Notes: generated from the sequence alone by a model not told the origin. Shown: positions 52,240 through 61,334, counted from the stretch's first letter. The stretch is 64,000 bases of DNA from Pseudomonas piscis (GCF_009380155.1 NZ_WHUV01000001.1:1860001-1924000), one strand, 5' to 3'. Translations and numbers: made by a program.

Positions 52240-54198
52240 ATGACCCAGCCACTGTTGCAGCTCAAGGGCATCAGCCGCAGCTTCAAGGCCGGCGAGCGTG
52301 AGTTCCTGGCGCTGAAGAACATCGACCTGTGCATCGAGGCTGGGGAGATGGTGGCCATCACCGGCGCCTCGGGCTCGGGCAAGTCGACCCTGATGAACAT
52401 CCTCGGTTGCCTGGACTACGCCACGGCCGGCAGCTACCAGGTCAATGGCCGGGAAACCCGCGATCTGGACGACCAGGCCCTGGCGGAACTGCGCCGCGAT
52501 TATTTCGGCTTCATCTTCCAGCGCTACCACCTGCTGCCCCACCTCAACGCCATGCACAACGTCGAGATCCCGGCGATCTACGCCGGCAGTCCCCAGGCCC
52601 GGCGCCATGGCCGGGCTCGCGAGCTGCTGGCGCGCCTGGGCCTGGCCGGGCACCTGGAGCACCGGCCCAACCAGCTGTCCGGGGGCCAGCAGCAGCGGGT
52701 GAGCATCGCCCGGGCGCTGATGAACGGCGGCGAGGTGATCCTCGCCGACGAACCTACCGGGGCCCTGGACACCAGCAGCGGCAAGGAGGTGATGCGCATT
52801 CTCCAGGAGCTGCACGCCGCCGGGCACACGGTGATCATCGTCACCCACGACCCCAAGGTGGCGGCCAATGCCGAGCGCATCATCGAAGTACGCGACGGCG
52901 AGATCGTCAGCGACCGGACCAACCCAAGGCCGCCGCAGGAGCTGGAGGCGCCGCCGCAGGTGAGCGCCCGCGCGGCTGCGGGCCGGCGCCTGGTGGCCAG
53001 CCTGGGGCTGTTCAAGGAGGCCTTCGTGATGGCCTGGGTGGCGCTGGTCTCGCACCGCATGCGCACCTTGCTGACCATGCTCGGGATCATCATCGGCATC
53101 ACCTCGGTGGTGTCCATCGTGGCCATCGGCGAGGGCGCCAAGCGCTACGTGCTCAAGGACATCCAGGCGATCGGCAGCAACACCATCGACATCTTTCCCG
53201 GGGCCAGCTTCGGCGACAGCCGGGCGGCGGGGATCCAGACCCTGATGCCCGCCGACGTCACCGCCCTGAACCAGCTGTACTACGTCGACAGCGCCACGCC
53301 GATGGTCGGCCGCAGCCTGCTGTTGCGCTACGGCAACATCGACCTCAATGCCACGGTCAACGGCGTCAGCCACCTGTACTTCAAGGTCCGCGACATCAAG
53401 CTGGCCGCCGGCATCGCCTTCAGCGAGAACGACGCCCGGCGCCAGGCCCAGGTGGTGGTCATCGACCACAACACCCGCAATCGCCTGTTCGGCCCGGATG
53501 TCGATCCTTTGGGGCAGGTGATCCTGGTGGGCAACCTGCCGTGCACGGTGATCGGCGTCACCGCCGAGAACAAGAACCTGTTCACCGCGGCCAACCTGCT
53601 CAACGTCTGGGTGCCCTACGAGACTGCCGCCGGGCGGGTGTTGGGCCAGCGCCACCTGGACAGCATCAGCGTGAAGATCAAGGACGGCCAGCCGAGCAAG
53701 GTGGTGGAGGAGCACGTCAAGAAGCTCATGGAGCAGCGCCACGGCACCAAGGATTTCTTCACCAACAACCTGGACAGCATCATGCAGACGGTGCAGCGCA
53801 CCAGCCGCTCGCTGGCGCTGTTGCTATCGCTGATTGCGGTGATCTCCCTGCTGGTGGGCGGCATCGGGGTGATGAACATCATGCTGGTGTCGGTCACCGA
53901 GCGCACCCGCGAGATCGGCATCCGCATGGCGGTAGGGGCACGGCAGTCGGACATCCGCCAGCAATTCCTGGTGGAGGCGGTGATGGTCTGCCTGATCGGC
54001 GGCGCCATCGGCATCGCCCTGTCCTTCGCCATCGGCTACCTGTTCACCTTGTTCATCAAGGAGTGGGAGATGGTGTTCTCCATGGGCTCGATCATTACTG
54101 CGTTCGCCTGCTCGACGCTGATCGGGGTGGTCTTCGGGTTCGTCCCGGCGCGCAACGCGGCGCGCCTGGATCCGATCGAAGCCTTGGCCCGGGATTGA
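52240..54198 (+). CDS. macB: MacB-type ABC exporter (ATPase-permease fusion)
   Basis: This 652-aa protein has an N-terminal ATPase with Walker A GASGSGKST (about residues 43-51), signature LSGGQQQRVSIARAL, Walker B VILADEPTGALD and the H-loop IIVTHDPK. Four predicted membrane segments follow: MRTLLTMLGIIIGITSVVSI around 285-305, a large periplasmic domain, then three helices in the last 130 residues (LLSLIAVISLLVGGIGVMNI, MVCLIGGAIGIALSFAIGYL, and the C-terminal helix). This is the MacB/FtsX topology with an ATPase fused in front. With MacA it should move the cyclic lipopeptide out of the periplasm or inner membrane. The start is 2 bases after the macA stop. Confidence 0.95.
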   Translation: MTQPLLQLKGISRSFKAGEREFLALKNIDLCIEAGEMVAITGASGSGKSTLMNILGCLDYATAGSYQVNGRETRDLDDQALAELRRDYFGFIFQRYHLLPHLNAMHNVEIPAIYAGSPQARRHGRARELLARLGLAGHLEHRPNQLSGGQQQRVSIARALMNGGEVILADEPTGALDTSSGKEVMRILQELHAAGHTVIIVTHDPKVAANAERIIEVRDGEIVSDRTNPRPPQELEAPPQVSARAAAGRRLVASLGLFKEAFVMAWVALVSHRMRTLLTMLGIIIGITSVVSIVAIGEGAKRYVLKDIQAIGSNTIDIFPGASFGDSRAAGIQTLMPADVTALNQLYYVDSATPMVGRSLLLRYGNIDLNATVNGVSHLYFKVRDIKLAAGIAFSENDARRQAQVVVIDHNTRNRLFGPDVDPLGQVILVGNLPCTVIGVTAENKNLFTAANLLNVWVPYETAAGRVLGQRHLDSISVKIKDGQPSKVVEEHVKKLMEQRHGTKDFFTNNLDSIMQTVQRTSRSLALLLSLIAVISLLVGGIGVMNIMLVSVTERTREIGIRMAVGARQSDIRQQFLVEAVMVCLIGGAIGIALSFAIGYLFTLFIKEWEMVFSMGSIITAFACSTLIGVVFGFVPARNAARLDPIEALARD

Positions 54199-54209
54199 CG
54201 CCGGGCGGC

Positions 54210-54232
54210 GCGGCGCCGGACACCGGCGCCGC
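54210..54232. terminator. Strong hairpin between convergent macB and luxR
   Basis: GCGGCGCCGG and CCGGCGCCGC pair perfectly (10 bp, ACA loop) just past the macB stop and just past the stop of the converging luxR gene. The T-tract is short, so termination efficiency is uncertain. Confidence 0.6.
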
Positions 54233-54239
54233 GGTGGCT

Positions 54240-55019
54240 TTACTCGGCGTTGGCGGCGACCGGCGCGGCGGCTTCCTGGGGCGAGTACATCCAGCGCAGC
54301 AGCGAGTGTCGGCCGCTGATGCCCAGCTTGATCGCCGCGCGCTTGAGGTAGCTCTCGACGGTGTTGACCTTGAGCTGGCACTGCTCGGCCAGCTGTGGCG
54401 CGGTACGCCCGGCCAGCAGGCCGACGCAGACTTCCATCTCGCGGTTGGACAGGCTCAGGCCGGACTGCGCCAGGCGGTCGGCGAAACGCAGGCGCAGGGT
54501 CTCCAGGCCCTCGACGGCGGTGTTGTCCTGCTCGCCGTCCTGGCCGCGGGGCTGCAGGGCGCTGATGTGCTTTTCCACCATGGGCAGCAGCAGCGGCGAG
54601 AAGTCTTCGAGCAGCAGGCGTTCCTGGGGCGAGAAGCTGCGGGCCTGGTTGCTGCGGTACACCGAGAGCACGTACTGGTAGGCATCCTTGCGGACGGTCA
54701 GGTGCAGCTGCGCCGTGTCCTTGCCGGGACCATGGCGCCGCAGGAGGGCGGGGCCGGACTCGGCGCTCTGCTCGGGAAAGGCCGCGCGCAGCAGCGGATC
54801 GTCGTTGGCCGGCTTGTCGTGCAGGGGATGGCGGTGGTGCACGGCACTGCGCCGATGACCTTCGCTGGCCTGTTCCGGATCTGCCCGCAGCTGGGTGATA
54901 TGGGTGGCGTCCACCGCCAGCTGGGTGAGGATCAGGTCGTGCAGCATGCGTGGAAAACGGCGGCTGCCGGTGCTGGCGATGACCTTGCCGATATGGGGGA
55001 ACAGTGCTTGTGAGTTCAT
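54240..55019 (-). CDS. LuxR-type regulator of the lipopeptide locus (right)
   Basis: This 259-aa protein has a C-terminal LuxR HTH (LSLSNREMEVCVGLLAGRTA, then VNTVESYLKRAAIKLGISGR), clearly paralogous to the left regulator (both end GISGRH/GVSGRH plus a Trp-Met). No AHL-binding or receiver domain is recognisable. It resembles the second activator (ViscBCR/MassBCR type) found downstream of macAB in Pseudomonas lipopeptide loci. ATG 55019 or 55022 is favoured because GGAT lies 6-9 bases before them; ATG 55031 overlaps that site. The Rsm-type hairpin covers the ribosome site. Confidence 0.9.
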   Translation of the reverse strand: MNSQALFPHIGKVIASTGSRRFPRMLHDLILTQLAVDATHITQLRADPEQASEGHRRSAVHHRHPLHDKPANDDPLLRAAFPEQSAESGPALLRRHGPGKDTAQLHLTVRKDAYQYVLSVYRSNQARSFSPQERLLLEDFSPLLLPMVEKHISALQPRGQDGEQDNTAVEGLETLRLRFADRLAQSGLSLSNREMEVCVGLLAGRTAPQLAEQCQLKVNTVESYLKRAAIKLGISGRHSLLRWMYSPQEAAAPVAANAE

Positions 55020-55023
55020 CATT

Positions 55024-55033
55024 TCATCCATGA
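55024..55033 (-). promoter_or_regulatory. RsmA/RsmE (CsrA) binding hairpin at luxR start
   Basis: The minus strand reads TCATGGATGA, an exact match to (A/U)CANGGANG(U/A). TTCA and TGAA pair to expose TGGA in the loop. The GGA doubles as the ribosome site for the ATGs at 55022/55019, so Rsm binding would block initiation directly. It differs by one base from the site at 15897-15906. Confidence 0.7.
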
Positions 55034-55509
55034 ATGTGAAGTGTGGAAGGGCTGCCTTATAGCAACGGGTTTGGTCGACTGCCTGTTTAACTCCTGTTTC
55101 ATGCAGATCGACCAAAGGGCGCTTCGTATCCTAGTACAGGGATTCGGTGGCCGTTTGATGAAGTTGCGCAAAAGTCCGCGTCCTAGACCGCCGCGCTGCC
55201 CGCAAGGCGCCGGCTGGCGGGGGGATCGCGGCTTTTTGCCGGGGTAAAAATTTTTTCGATCGGGCCTTGCCGGCACAAGAGTTATGCCCATCTTGGCGTT
55301 CTGCCGAACCTGAACCTTGCCGGGTTTCCAGGGCGGTTCGCTCTGCCTGAAGAGTGAGGTTGTTTATTCTTATCGATGAGGTAGGAATTTTCCGATGATC
55401 GATGATTATTGGCGAAATTTCCGATATTTGGCGGCAATTTCTTGCCGCTTCCTGCAGCTTGCCGCCTGCCCGCCAGCGCCGAAGCCTTGATTTACTGCAT
55501 TGGCTTGCC
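55034..55509. other. Gene-free region between luxR and the flgD promoter
   Basis: About 480 bp holding the promoter region of the right luxR gene. CGGCAA-TTTC-TTGCCG near 55432-55447 is a perfect dyad, similar to GGCAA/TTGCC dyads upstream of the other flgE promoter. I see no gene. Confidence 0.4.
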
Positions 55510-55525
55510 TGGCACACAGATTGCT
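55510..55525 (+). promoter_or_regulatory. Sigma-54 (-24/-12) promoter for flgD-flgE
   Basis: TGGCACACAGATTGCT fits the RpoN consensus with one mismatch and correct spacing, 80 bases before the flgD ATG. It matches the element before flgE copy 1 (3862-3877) at 15 of 16 bases. A GGGGC-AAAAA-GCCCC hairpin (55557-55571) lies in the leader. Confidence 0.8.
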
Positions 55526-55604
55526 GATGCCCAAGCGCTGAAACGAAAAACCAAAAGGGGCAAAAAGCCCCGAACCTCTATCAGTGCATTAGGAGGTCAT
55601 TCCC

Positions 55605-56306
55605 ATGGGTGTTAGCGATGTTCCCAGCTCTGCGGCCCTCTCGCCGAGAAAGACCAGAGACGCCCCTGAAGCAAACGCTCCCAATGGCGCGCCGGGCAGG
55701 CAATCGCTGGGCAAGGATGCGTTTCTCAAGCTGTTGGTGACCCAGCTGAACAACCAGAACCCGCTGGATCCCCAGGACAACAGTGCGTTCGTGGCCCAGT
55801 TGGCCCAGTTCTCGACCCTGGAAGGGATCACCACCCTCAACAACTCGGTGAGCGCCATCGCCGGTTCCTACAAGTCGTCCCAGACCTTGCTGGCCTCATC
55901 CTTGATAGGCCGTTCGGTCGTGGTCCAGACCGGTACCACCCTGGTCGACACCAGCAAGAGCATGACCGGCTCGGTGGCTGTTCCATCTGGTGTGAAGTCG
56001 GTCACCGTGACCATCACCGACAAGGACGGCAAGACGGTCAAGACCCTCGAGCTGGGCAACCAGAAGGCCGGCAACGCCAGCTTCGTCTGGGACGGCACCA
56101 GGGCCGATGGCACCAAGGCCCCGCCTGGCACCTACACCTTCAAGGCCAGTACCACCATCGATGGCAAGGGCACATCCCTGGTCACTTACCTGCCGGCCAG
56201 GGTCAACAGCGTCACCGTCAGCCAGACCGGTGGCGAGTTGATGTTGAACCTGGCGGGCATCAGCAACCCGATTGGCCTCTCCAAAATAAGAACCATAGGT
56301 ATCTAG
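55605..56306 (+). CDS. flgD: Flagellar hook-cap/assembly protein FlgD (orphan copy)
   Basis: This 233-aa protein caps the growing hook and controls FlgE addition. The conserved N-terminal segment GKDAFLKLLVTQLNNQNPLD and FVAQLAQFSTLEGITTLNNS is present, followed by the FlgD Ig-like/tudor region (VTVTITDKDGKTVKTLELGN, FVWDGTRADGTKAPPGTYTF). AGGAGG lies 8 bases before the ATG. Only flgE follows (29 bases on); flgB, flgC and flgF are absent, so this is an orphan pair outside the main flagellar cluster. The sigma-54 promoter upstream suggests FleQ/RpoN-dependent expression with other hook genes. Confidence 0.93.
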   Translation: MGVSDVPSSAALSPRKTRDAPEANAPNGAPGRQSLGKDAFLKLLVTQLNNQNPLDPQDNSAFVAQLAQFSTLEGITTLNNSVSAIAGSYKSSQTLLASSLIGRSVVVQTGTTLVDTSKSMTGSVAVPSGVKSVTVTITDKDGKTVKTLELGNQKAGNASFVWDGTRADGTKAPPGTYTFKASTTIDGKGTSLVTYLPARVNSVTVSQTGGELMLNLAGISNPIGLSKIRTIGI

Positions 56307-56335
56307 CGCCGGATAACGGCATAAAGGAGTGGAAC

Positions 56336-57676
56336 ATGTCTTTCAATATCGGCCTTAGCGGGCTCTTTGCCGCGAACAAGCAGTTGGACGTGACCGGGAA
56401 CAACATCTCCAACGTTGCGACCAAGGGATTCAAGTTCTCCCGTGCGGAGTTCGCCGACGTGTACTCGGCCACCAAGCTGGGCAGCGGTGCCCGGGTCGTG
56501 GGCAACGGTGTACGCCTGGCCAACGTGTCCCAGCAGTTCACCAACGGCGACATCAACAACACCGGCAACGTGCTGGACGTGGGGATCCAGGGCCAGGGCT
56601 TCTTCGTGCTGAGCACCAATGGCTCCCTGACTTACACCCGTGCCGGCAACTTCAGGACCGACAAGGAGGGCTACATCACCAACAGCGACGGCACCGCCCG
56701 CTTGCAAGGTTATGGGGTGGATGCCAACGGCAAGATCATCAACGGTGTGCTGACCGACCTGCGGATCGATACTTCGAACCTGGCGCCCAAGCCCACCGAT
56801 TCGATCTCCTCGACCATCAACCTGGACTCCAACGCCAAGGTCATAGATACCGCGGCCAAGTCTCCGGCTTATGTGTTCAACCCCAGTGACAACACCACCT
56901 ACACCAAGCAGTTCAGCACGCCGATCTATGACACTCAGGGCAACAAGCATGTCATGGACCAGTACATGATCAAGACCGGCCCCAACACCTGGCAGACCTA
57001 CACCCTGGTCAATGGGCGCAACCCGGATGGCACGGCCTTCAGCATGAACAACCAGGCCCCGATCACCATGAAGTTCGATGCTTCGGGCAAGCTGCAGTCC
57101 CTCACGCCGCCCACGCCTGCCTCCGCCAGCCAGTTCACGGTGGAGGGCAACAAGATCGTCATGGCGGCTGGCGCCTGGACTCCCGGCACCGTGACCAAGG
57201 GTGTGTTCACCCCTAACGGGGCCAAGGCCGCGCCCAAGGGCGTCAATATCGACATGACCAGAACCGGCTCGGTATCCGGTGAAACCAACCGCTCGGTCAT
57301 TGCCCAGAATGGCTATTCCACCGGCCAGATCGCCAGCCTGACCATCGATGGCAACGGCGTGCTGATGGCCAGCTTCAGCAACGAGCAGACCAGGGCGATC
57401 GGCCAGATCTCCCTGGCCAGCTTTACCAACGAACAGGGCCTGCAGCCGGTAGGTGGCACCCAGTGGAGGGAAACCTTCGCCTCGGGCATTCCTGGCTACG
57501 ATGCGCCGAAAACCGGCACGCTGGGCGCCGTGGTGTCGGGTGCCCTGGAGGAGTCCAACGTCAACCTGACCAACGAACTGGTGAACTTGATCAAGGCCCA
57601 GAGTAACTACCAGGCCAGCGCCAAGATCATCTCCACCCAGAACAGCATCATGCAGACCACCATGCAGATGACTTGA
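56336..57676 (+). CDS. flgE: Flagellar hook protein FlgE (copy 2)
   Basis: This 446-aa paralogue of the protein at 2383-3729 shares its ends and most of its core: NIGLSGLFAANKQLDVTGNN, DINNTGNVLDVGIQGQGFFV, PIYDTQGNKHVMDQYMIKTG and NLTNELVNLIKAQSNYQASA. The two differ mainly in the middle (about residues 160-190 and 265-310). The 17 bases before and the first 20 codons after the start are nearly identical to copy 1 (AAGGAGTGGAACATG). It follows flgD by 29 bases in one sigma-54 operon. Two hook-protein genes in one window imply either alternative hooks or sequence exchange between copies. Confidence 0.93.
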   Translation: MSFNIGLSGLFAANKQLDVTGNNISNVATKGFKFSRAEFADVYSATKLGSGARVVGNGVRLANVSQQFTNGDINNTGNVLDVGIQGQGFFVLSTNGSLTYTRAGNFRTDKEGYITNSDGTARLQGYGVDANGKIINGVLTDLRIDTSNLAPKPTDSISSTINLDSNAKVIDTAAKSPAYVFNPSDNTTYTKQFSTPIYDTQGNKHVMDQYMIKTGPNTWQTYTLVNGRNPDGTAFSMNNQAPITMKFDASGKLQSLTPPTPASASQFTVEGNKIVMAAGAWTPGTVTKGVFTPNGAKAAPKGVNIDMTRTGSVSGETNRSVIAQNGYSTGQIASLTIDGNGVLMASFSNEQTRAIGQISLASFTNEQGLQPVGGTQWRETFASGIPGYDAPKTGTLGAVVSGALEESNVNLTNELVNLIKAQSNYQASAKIISTQNSIMQTTMQMT

Positions 57677-57683
57677 TACTGAT

Positions 57684-57719
57684 CCGGGTGCCGTGGCCTG
57701 CAAGGGCCCCAGCACCCGG
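57684..57719 (+). terminator. Possible terminator hairpin after flgE
   Basis: CCGGGTGC (57684-57691) pairs with GCACCCGG (57712-57719), with an inner GGCC-GGCC stem. It begins 8 bases after the flgE stop, but no T-run follows. Confidence 0.5.
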
Positions 57720-57841
57720 TTCGCGGATTGGGTGCAGGGTTTCGCCCCAGGGATGGGCCACAACAGCGCGGCCCAGTTGTCCCACCCTCCTTTCAGGGCG
57801 TTGCGCGCCCCTGGTCGCCGCGCAGCCGATGGCGCTGCGGG

Positions 57842-58258
57842 TCAATGGCTCTTTTTTTCGCAGTTGACCATCCACGACACCCCGAACCTGTCTTCCAGCA
57901 TGCCGAAACGCTCGGCCCAGAAGGTTTCCTCCAGGGGCATGCGGACGCTGCCTTGCTCGAGCAGGGCATTGAATACCCGTTCGGCTTCGGCGGCGTTGTC
58001 GATGTTCAACGCGATGGAGCAACCCCGGATGCCGGCGTAGGGCAGGTCCGGGGTGCTGTCCGAGGCCATCAGCACCTGGTCGCCGACATTGAGCCGGGTA
58101 TGCATGATGAGGGCGTGGCAGTTGGCCGGCAGTTGGTCGCGGGCCGGGCTCTCGCCGAAGGTCAGCATCATTTCCAGGGTGCCGTTCAGGCACTGGGCAT
58201 AGAAGGTGAAGGCGGCCCGGCAATCGCCGTTGAATACCAGGTAGGGATTGATCTTCAT
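57842..58258 (-). CDS. VOC-family protein (PhnB-like)
   Basis: This 138-aa protein has two beta-alpha-beta-beta-beta repeats typical of the vicinal oxygen chelate superfamily: INPYLVFNGDCRAAFTFYAQ, the HALIMHTRLNVGDQVLMASD strand pair, and FWAERFGMLEDRFGVSWMVN near the end. It resembles the PhnB/3-demethylubiquinone-9 3-methyltransferase-like group, whose biochemical role is mostly unknown. ATG 58258 is chosen because AAGGAAAG precedes it; a longer frame starting at 58333 has no such site. It lies 175 bases downstream of the radical SAM gene on the same strand and may or may not be co-transcribed. Confidence 0.8.
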   Translation of the reverse strand: MKINPYLVFNGDCRAAFTFYAQCLNGTLEMMLTFGESPARDQLPANCHALIMHTRLNVGDQVLMASDSTPDLPYAGIRGCSIALNIDNAAEAERVFNALLEQGSVRMPLEETFWAERFGMLEDRFGVSWMVNCEKKSH

Positions 58259-58433
58259 CGCGTACTTTCCTTGTGCGGCCAGGGCGGACCCTGGAGAAAC
58301 CGACAGCCTTGGCGGCATCGGTGGATATTGCATAGCAAAGCGCCGAACGCGCCGGCGCGAGGGTTTTTTTTAGACGCTTTTCCTATGGTTCGCCCAGGGC
58401 TTATAGCCGACCGCCCGGGGGCGGCCGGCGGCG

Positions 58434-59900
58434 CTACAGGCGGGGCTGCTCCTGGGGCAGGCCGAGCAACTGGTGCAGGGTGTTGATCAGCGCCTGCTGG
58501 CGCAGGCGGTCTTCCTGGTGCCGAGCCTCGGCACTGGCGATATCGGCCTGGCAATGCGGGCAGGTGGTTTCATGGCCATGGATGTACTGCAGGCAGGCCC
58601 GGCACAGGGCCAGTCGCGGCGGGACACGTCCTTCCTCGGGGGACGCGTGGCCCTGGTTGACCCAGGCCAGCTTGATCACCTGGCCGCTGTCGCTGACGCT
58701 GGAGACCGTTTCGCCACTGTCGATGCGTTCGGTGATCAGGTCGAAGCGACCCACGGAGAACGAGGCCGGGCCTGCTTCCTCGAGCTTGACGATACGTTCG
58801 CGCAGGCCCTTTTTCGCCAGGTCCAGGGTCCGGTAGTGGCAGTAAGGGTTGTTGCCCGGCTTGCCCAGCAGCGAATGCGAGGTCCAGGTGCAACCACCCC
58901 GGCAGACATCGTTGTAGTAGCAGGTGCGGCAGTAGCCCCAGAGATCGTCCACCGAGCGCAGCCGGCCGAAGTGGATGCCTTCGCTGTAGTGCCAGATATC
59001 GTGCAGGTTCATGTTGCGCACGTTGCCGCCGGAGAAGCCCACGGTGGCCAGGGACGGGCAGCCCTTGACCGTGCCGTCGGCCTCCAGGGCCAGCACCGTC
59101 TGCCCGGCGGCGCAACCGCTCCAGTGCACGCGCTCGTCGCCGAAGCCGCGCCACAGGTGTTCGTATGGGCCGTAGTAGCCGATGTTGTTGCCGACGTTCA
59201 TCAGCAGCCCGCGCTCGCTGCCTTCGCGGTACAGCCGCGCCAGCAGCGGCATGACGTCCAGCAACTGGTAGGGCTGCAACAGCAGCTCGGGGTGATCCAC
59301 GGCGTTGCCCATGGCCACGGTCAGCTGGATCTGCCAGTGGCTGGCGCCGGCCTCGATGATCAGCTCCATCAGGGCCGGCAGGTCGGGCAGGGTAGCGGCG
59401 CCGATCTGGGTGTTGACGCTGACCTTGAGCCCGGCCTGCTTGGCCCGGTGCAGGGTGTCCAGGGCCTTGGCGAAGGAGCCGGGAACGTTGCGCACCGCAT
59501 CATGCAGCGGTGCCAGCCCATCCAGGGACACGCCGACGCCATCGAGCCCGGCGTCTATCGCCGCCTGCATCTTGGCCGGGGTCAGGTTGCGTCCACCGGT
59601 CTGGATCGCCACGTACATGCCATGGTCGTGAATGGCCTGGATCAGTCGGGTCCAGTCCTTGCGCAAATAGGCTTCGCCACCGATCAGGGTGACTTCCCGG
59701 GTGCCCAGGGCGGCCAGGGCGTCGATCACTTCCAGGCACTCGCCGGTGCTCAGCTCGCCGGGGCGCCGGTGGCCGGCCCGGGAGCCGCAGTGCAGGCACT
59801 TGAGGTCACAGGCGAGGGTGATTTCCCAGACCACGTGCACAGGCACGTAGCGCTTGATATCGCTTTCGCTGAGGTAGCGGGCGGGGAGATGGTCTGACAT
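58434..59900 (-). CDS. Radical SAM/SPASM peptide maturase (GDL-motif-peptide type)
   Basis: This 488-aa enzyme has the radical SAM cluster motif CDLKCLHC (C31, C35, C38), followed by GGEAYLRKDW and GVGVSLDG typical of the partial TIM barrel. A SPASM/twitch C-terminal region binds auxiliary Fe-S clusters (CAAGQTVLALEADGTVKGC and CRTCYYNDVCRGGC). A final CxxC pair set (CRACLQYIHGHETTCPHC) looks like a zinc ribbon. SPASM enzymes modify ribosomal peptides or proteins by radical chemistry. It is the last gene of a four-gene operon after three DUF1842/DUF1843-type proteins, which are its probable substrates or partners. ATG 59900 has AAGGATC upstream. The reaction is unknown. Confidence 0.88.
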   Translation of the reverse strand: MSDHLPARYLSESDIKRYVPVHVVWEITLACDLKCLHCGSRAGHRRPGELSTGECLEVIDALAALGTREVTLIGGEAYLRKDWTRLIQAIHDHGMYVAIQTGGRNLTPAKMQAAIDAGLDGVGVSLDGLAPLHDAVRNVPGSFAKALDTLHRAKQAGLKVSVNTQIGAATLPDLPALMELIIEAGASHWQIQLTVAMGNAVDHPELLLQPYQLLDVMPLLARLYREGSERGLLMNVGNNIGYYGPYEHLWRGFGDERVHWSGCAAGQTVLALEADGTVKGCPSLATVGFSGGNVRNMNLHDIWHYSEGIHFGRLRSVDDLWGYCRTCYYNDVCRGGCTWTSHSLLGKPGNNPYCHYRTLDLAKKGLRERIVKLEEAGPASFSVGRFDLITERIDSGETVSSVSDSGQVIKLAWVNQGHASPEEGRVPPRLALCRACLQYIHGHETTCPHCQADIASAEARHQEDRLRQQALINTLHQLLGLPQEQPRL

Positions 59901-60035
59901 GAAAGATCCTTGCGCACCCAGCGGTGCGCGGCACCAACCCATGGAAATAGGCGCGCCTTCCTTGAGCGACAGTGGCGCGGTCGGTTGTCCTGCGGTCCGG
60001 GGCCGGCCCTGGTGGGCCGGTCCCGGAAGCCGGGT

Positions 60036-60656
60036 TCAGCGTTGTTCCAGGCGGGTGATTTCCACCTGCAGCTGCTGCACGGCCTTGTTCAGCCGCTCAC
60101 CGTTGGCCACCTGCTGCTCGGCCTGGGCCACCAGGGCCTTGAGCCGGGCCAGGTCGCCGCTGGCCTGGGCCTGCTGCAACGCCACGGCGTACAGCGGGTG
60201 CGGGTGCAGGTGCGCCTGCTCGGCCGCATTGCCGGCCCGGCCCTGGGGCTCGGCCTGCGCCGCCTGTTCCACCGGGGCCGGGCTGACGGCGGCGTGTTGC
60301 ACCTCGTGCCAGTGGCCCTGGTAGTTGAAGCGATAGCTGGCGAAACCACTGGCCCAGTCCAGGCCGAGGAGGCCCTGCAAGTGGAAGGTTTCGGCGGTCT
60401 GGCTACCGGGGCCGCTGGGGTTGCCCGCGAGGTTGAGCACCAGGTGCCCCTCGCTGGATTGGTCGAGCTTGATCTGCGAGTAGTTGCCCCAGACGTCGGC
60501 GCTGAAGCGCACTGGCGGCGAAGTGCTCTGGGTCACCTGGGCCAGGCCGGAGACGGTTTTCTGCACGGTGTTGACCAGCAGGTCGAGGGTCAGGATCGGT
60601 GCGCCGACCACGGGGTTGGTGATGATCAGGCGGGTATGGAACAGTCCAGTTGTCAT
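60036..60656 (-). CDS. DUF1842/DUF1843-type protein, putative maturase substrate (3rd of trio)
   Basis: The 206-aa protein has a beta-rich N-terminal half (LFHTRLIITNPVVGAPILTL, SPPVRFSADVWGNYSQIKLD, GFASYRFNYQGHWHEVQ) that parallels its neighbour at 60708. A His/Ala/Gln-rich linker (AAEQAHLHPHPLYAVALQQA) joins this to a helical tail with the GDL motif (ASGDLARLKALVAQAEQQVA) ending ITRLEQR. The halves correspond to DUF1842 and DUF1843, as I recall those families. AAGGAG precedes the ATG. The radical SAM gene follows 135 bases later. Being a maturase substrate is inferred from gene order and the shared tail. Confidence 0.75.
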   Translation of the reverse strand: MTTGLFHTRLIITNPVVGAPILTLDLLVNTVQKTVSGLAQVTQSTSPPVRFSADVWGNYSQIKLDQSSEGHLVLNLAGNPSGPGSQTAETFHLQGLLGLDWASGFASYRFNYQGHWHEVQHAAVSPAPVEQAAQAEPQGRAGNAAEQAHLHPHPLYAVALQQAQASGDLARLKALVAQAEQQVANGERLNKAVQQLQVEITRLEQR

Positions 60657-60707
60657 GCTGCTACTCCTTGGCGTGATGGATGCGTCGAAGTGTGCCGGGC
60701 CCGGGGC

Positions 60708-61334
60708 TCAGCGCCGCTCCTGCCTGGCGATCTCGGACTTGGCGGCGTCCAGCGCGGTGCGGATCAGCGGCAGCTGCTCCAGTTGCTGGGTCGCCACCCG
60801 GTGCAGGCTCTTCATCTGCGCCAGGTCGCCGCTGGCGATGGCGCCGTGGATCGGGGCCGCGTACAGCGCCGCCAGGGGTGGCAGCGGATGATGGGCATGG
60901 CCGTGGGGCTGGGGCCGGGACAGGCTGCTGGACTGGATGTTGTTCTCCAGGTAGGCCGGTGCGTTGTTCACCGTCGACCAGGTATGGCCGTTGTAGAACT
61001 GGTAGTTGGCGACGCCTTGCTTCCAGTCGTCGTCGACCACCAGTTGCAGCTTGAAGGTGATGATCGAGTTGGCGCCCGGGCCACCCTGGTTGCCGGCGAC
61101 GCTGAGGAGGATCTTGGTGCCGGACGTCACGGTCAGGTAGGTGTACTGGCCCCAGTCGTCGGTCTGCAGGTCCAGCGGCGGGCTGGCCGCCTGGGTGATC
61201 GACGAGTTGCCACGCAGGCTGCGCTCGGGGGTGTAGACCAGCAGGTTGAGTTGCAGGTTCGGCGCTCCGGGTTGCGAGGTGCCGATGCGATAGCTCAGGG
61301 GAAACAGGCTTTCTTGTGCGTTGGAACCGGACAT
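60708..61334 (-). CDS. DUF1842/DUF1843-type protein, putative maturase substrate (2nd of trio)
   Basis: This 208-aa protein is the closest paralogue of the 206-aa neighbour. Its N-terminal domain (LFPLSYRIGTSQPGAPNLQL, NLLVYTPERSLRGNSSITQA, ASPPLDLQTDDWGQYTYLTV, GVANYQFYNGHTWSTVNN) is DUF1842-like. A His-rich linker (SRPQPHGHAHHPLPPL) leads to the GDL tail (IHGAIASGDLAQMKSLH) ending EIARQERR. I chose ATG 61334 because GGAGG lies 9 bases before it; the ATG at 61349 overlaps that site. The gene is 51 bases from the next and 36 from the previous one, in one operon. Function unknown. Confidence 0.75.
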   Translation of the reverse strand: MSGSNAQESLFPLSYRIGTSQPGAPNLQLNLLVYTPERSLRGNSSITQAASPPLDLQTDDWGQYTYLTVTSGTKILLSVAGNQGGPGANSIITFKLQLVVDDDWKQGVANYQFYNGHTWSTVNNAPAYLENNIQSSSLSRPQPHGHAHHPLPPLAALYAAPIHGAIASGDLAQMKSLHRVATQQLEQLPLIRTALDAAKSEIARQERR

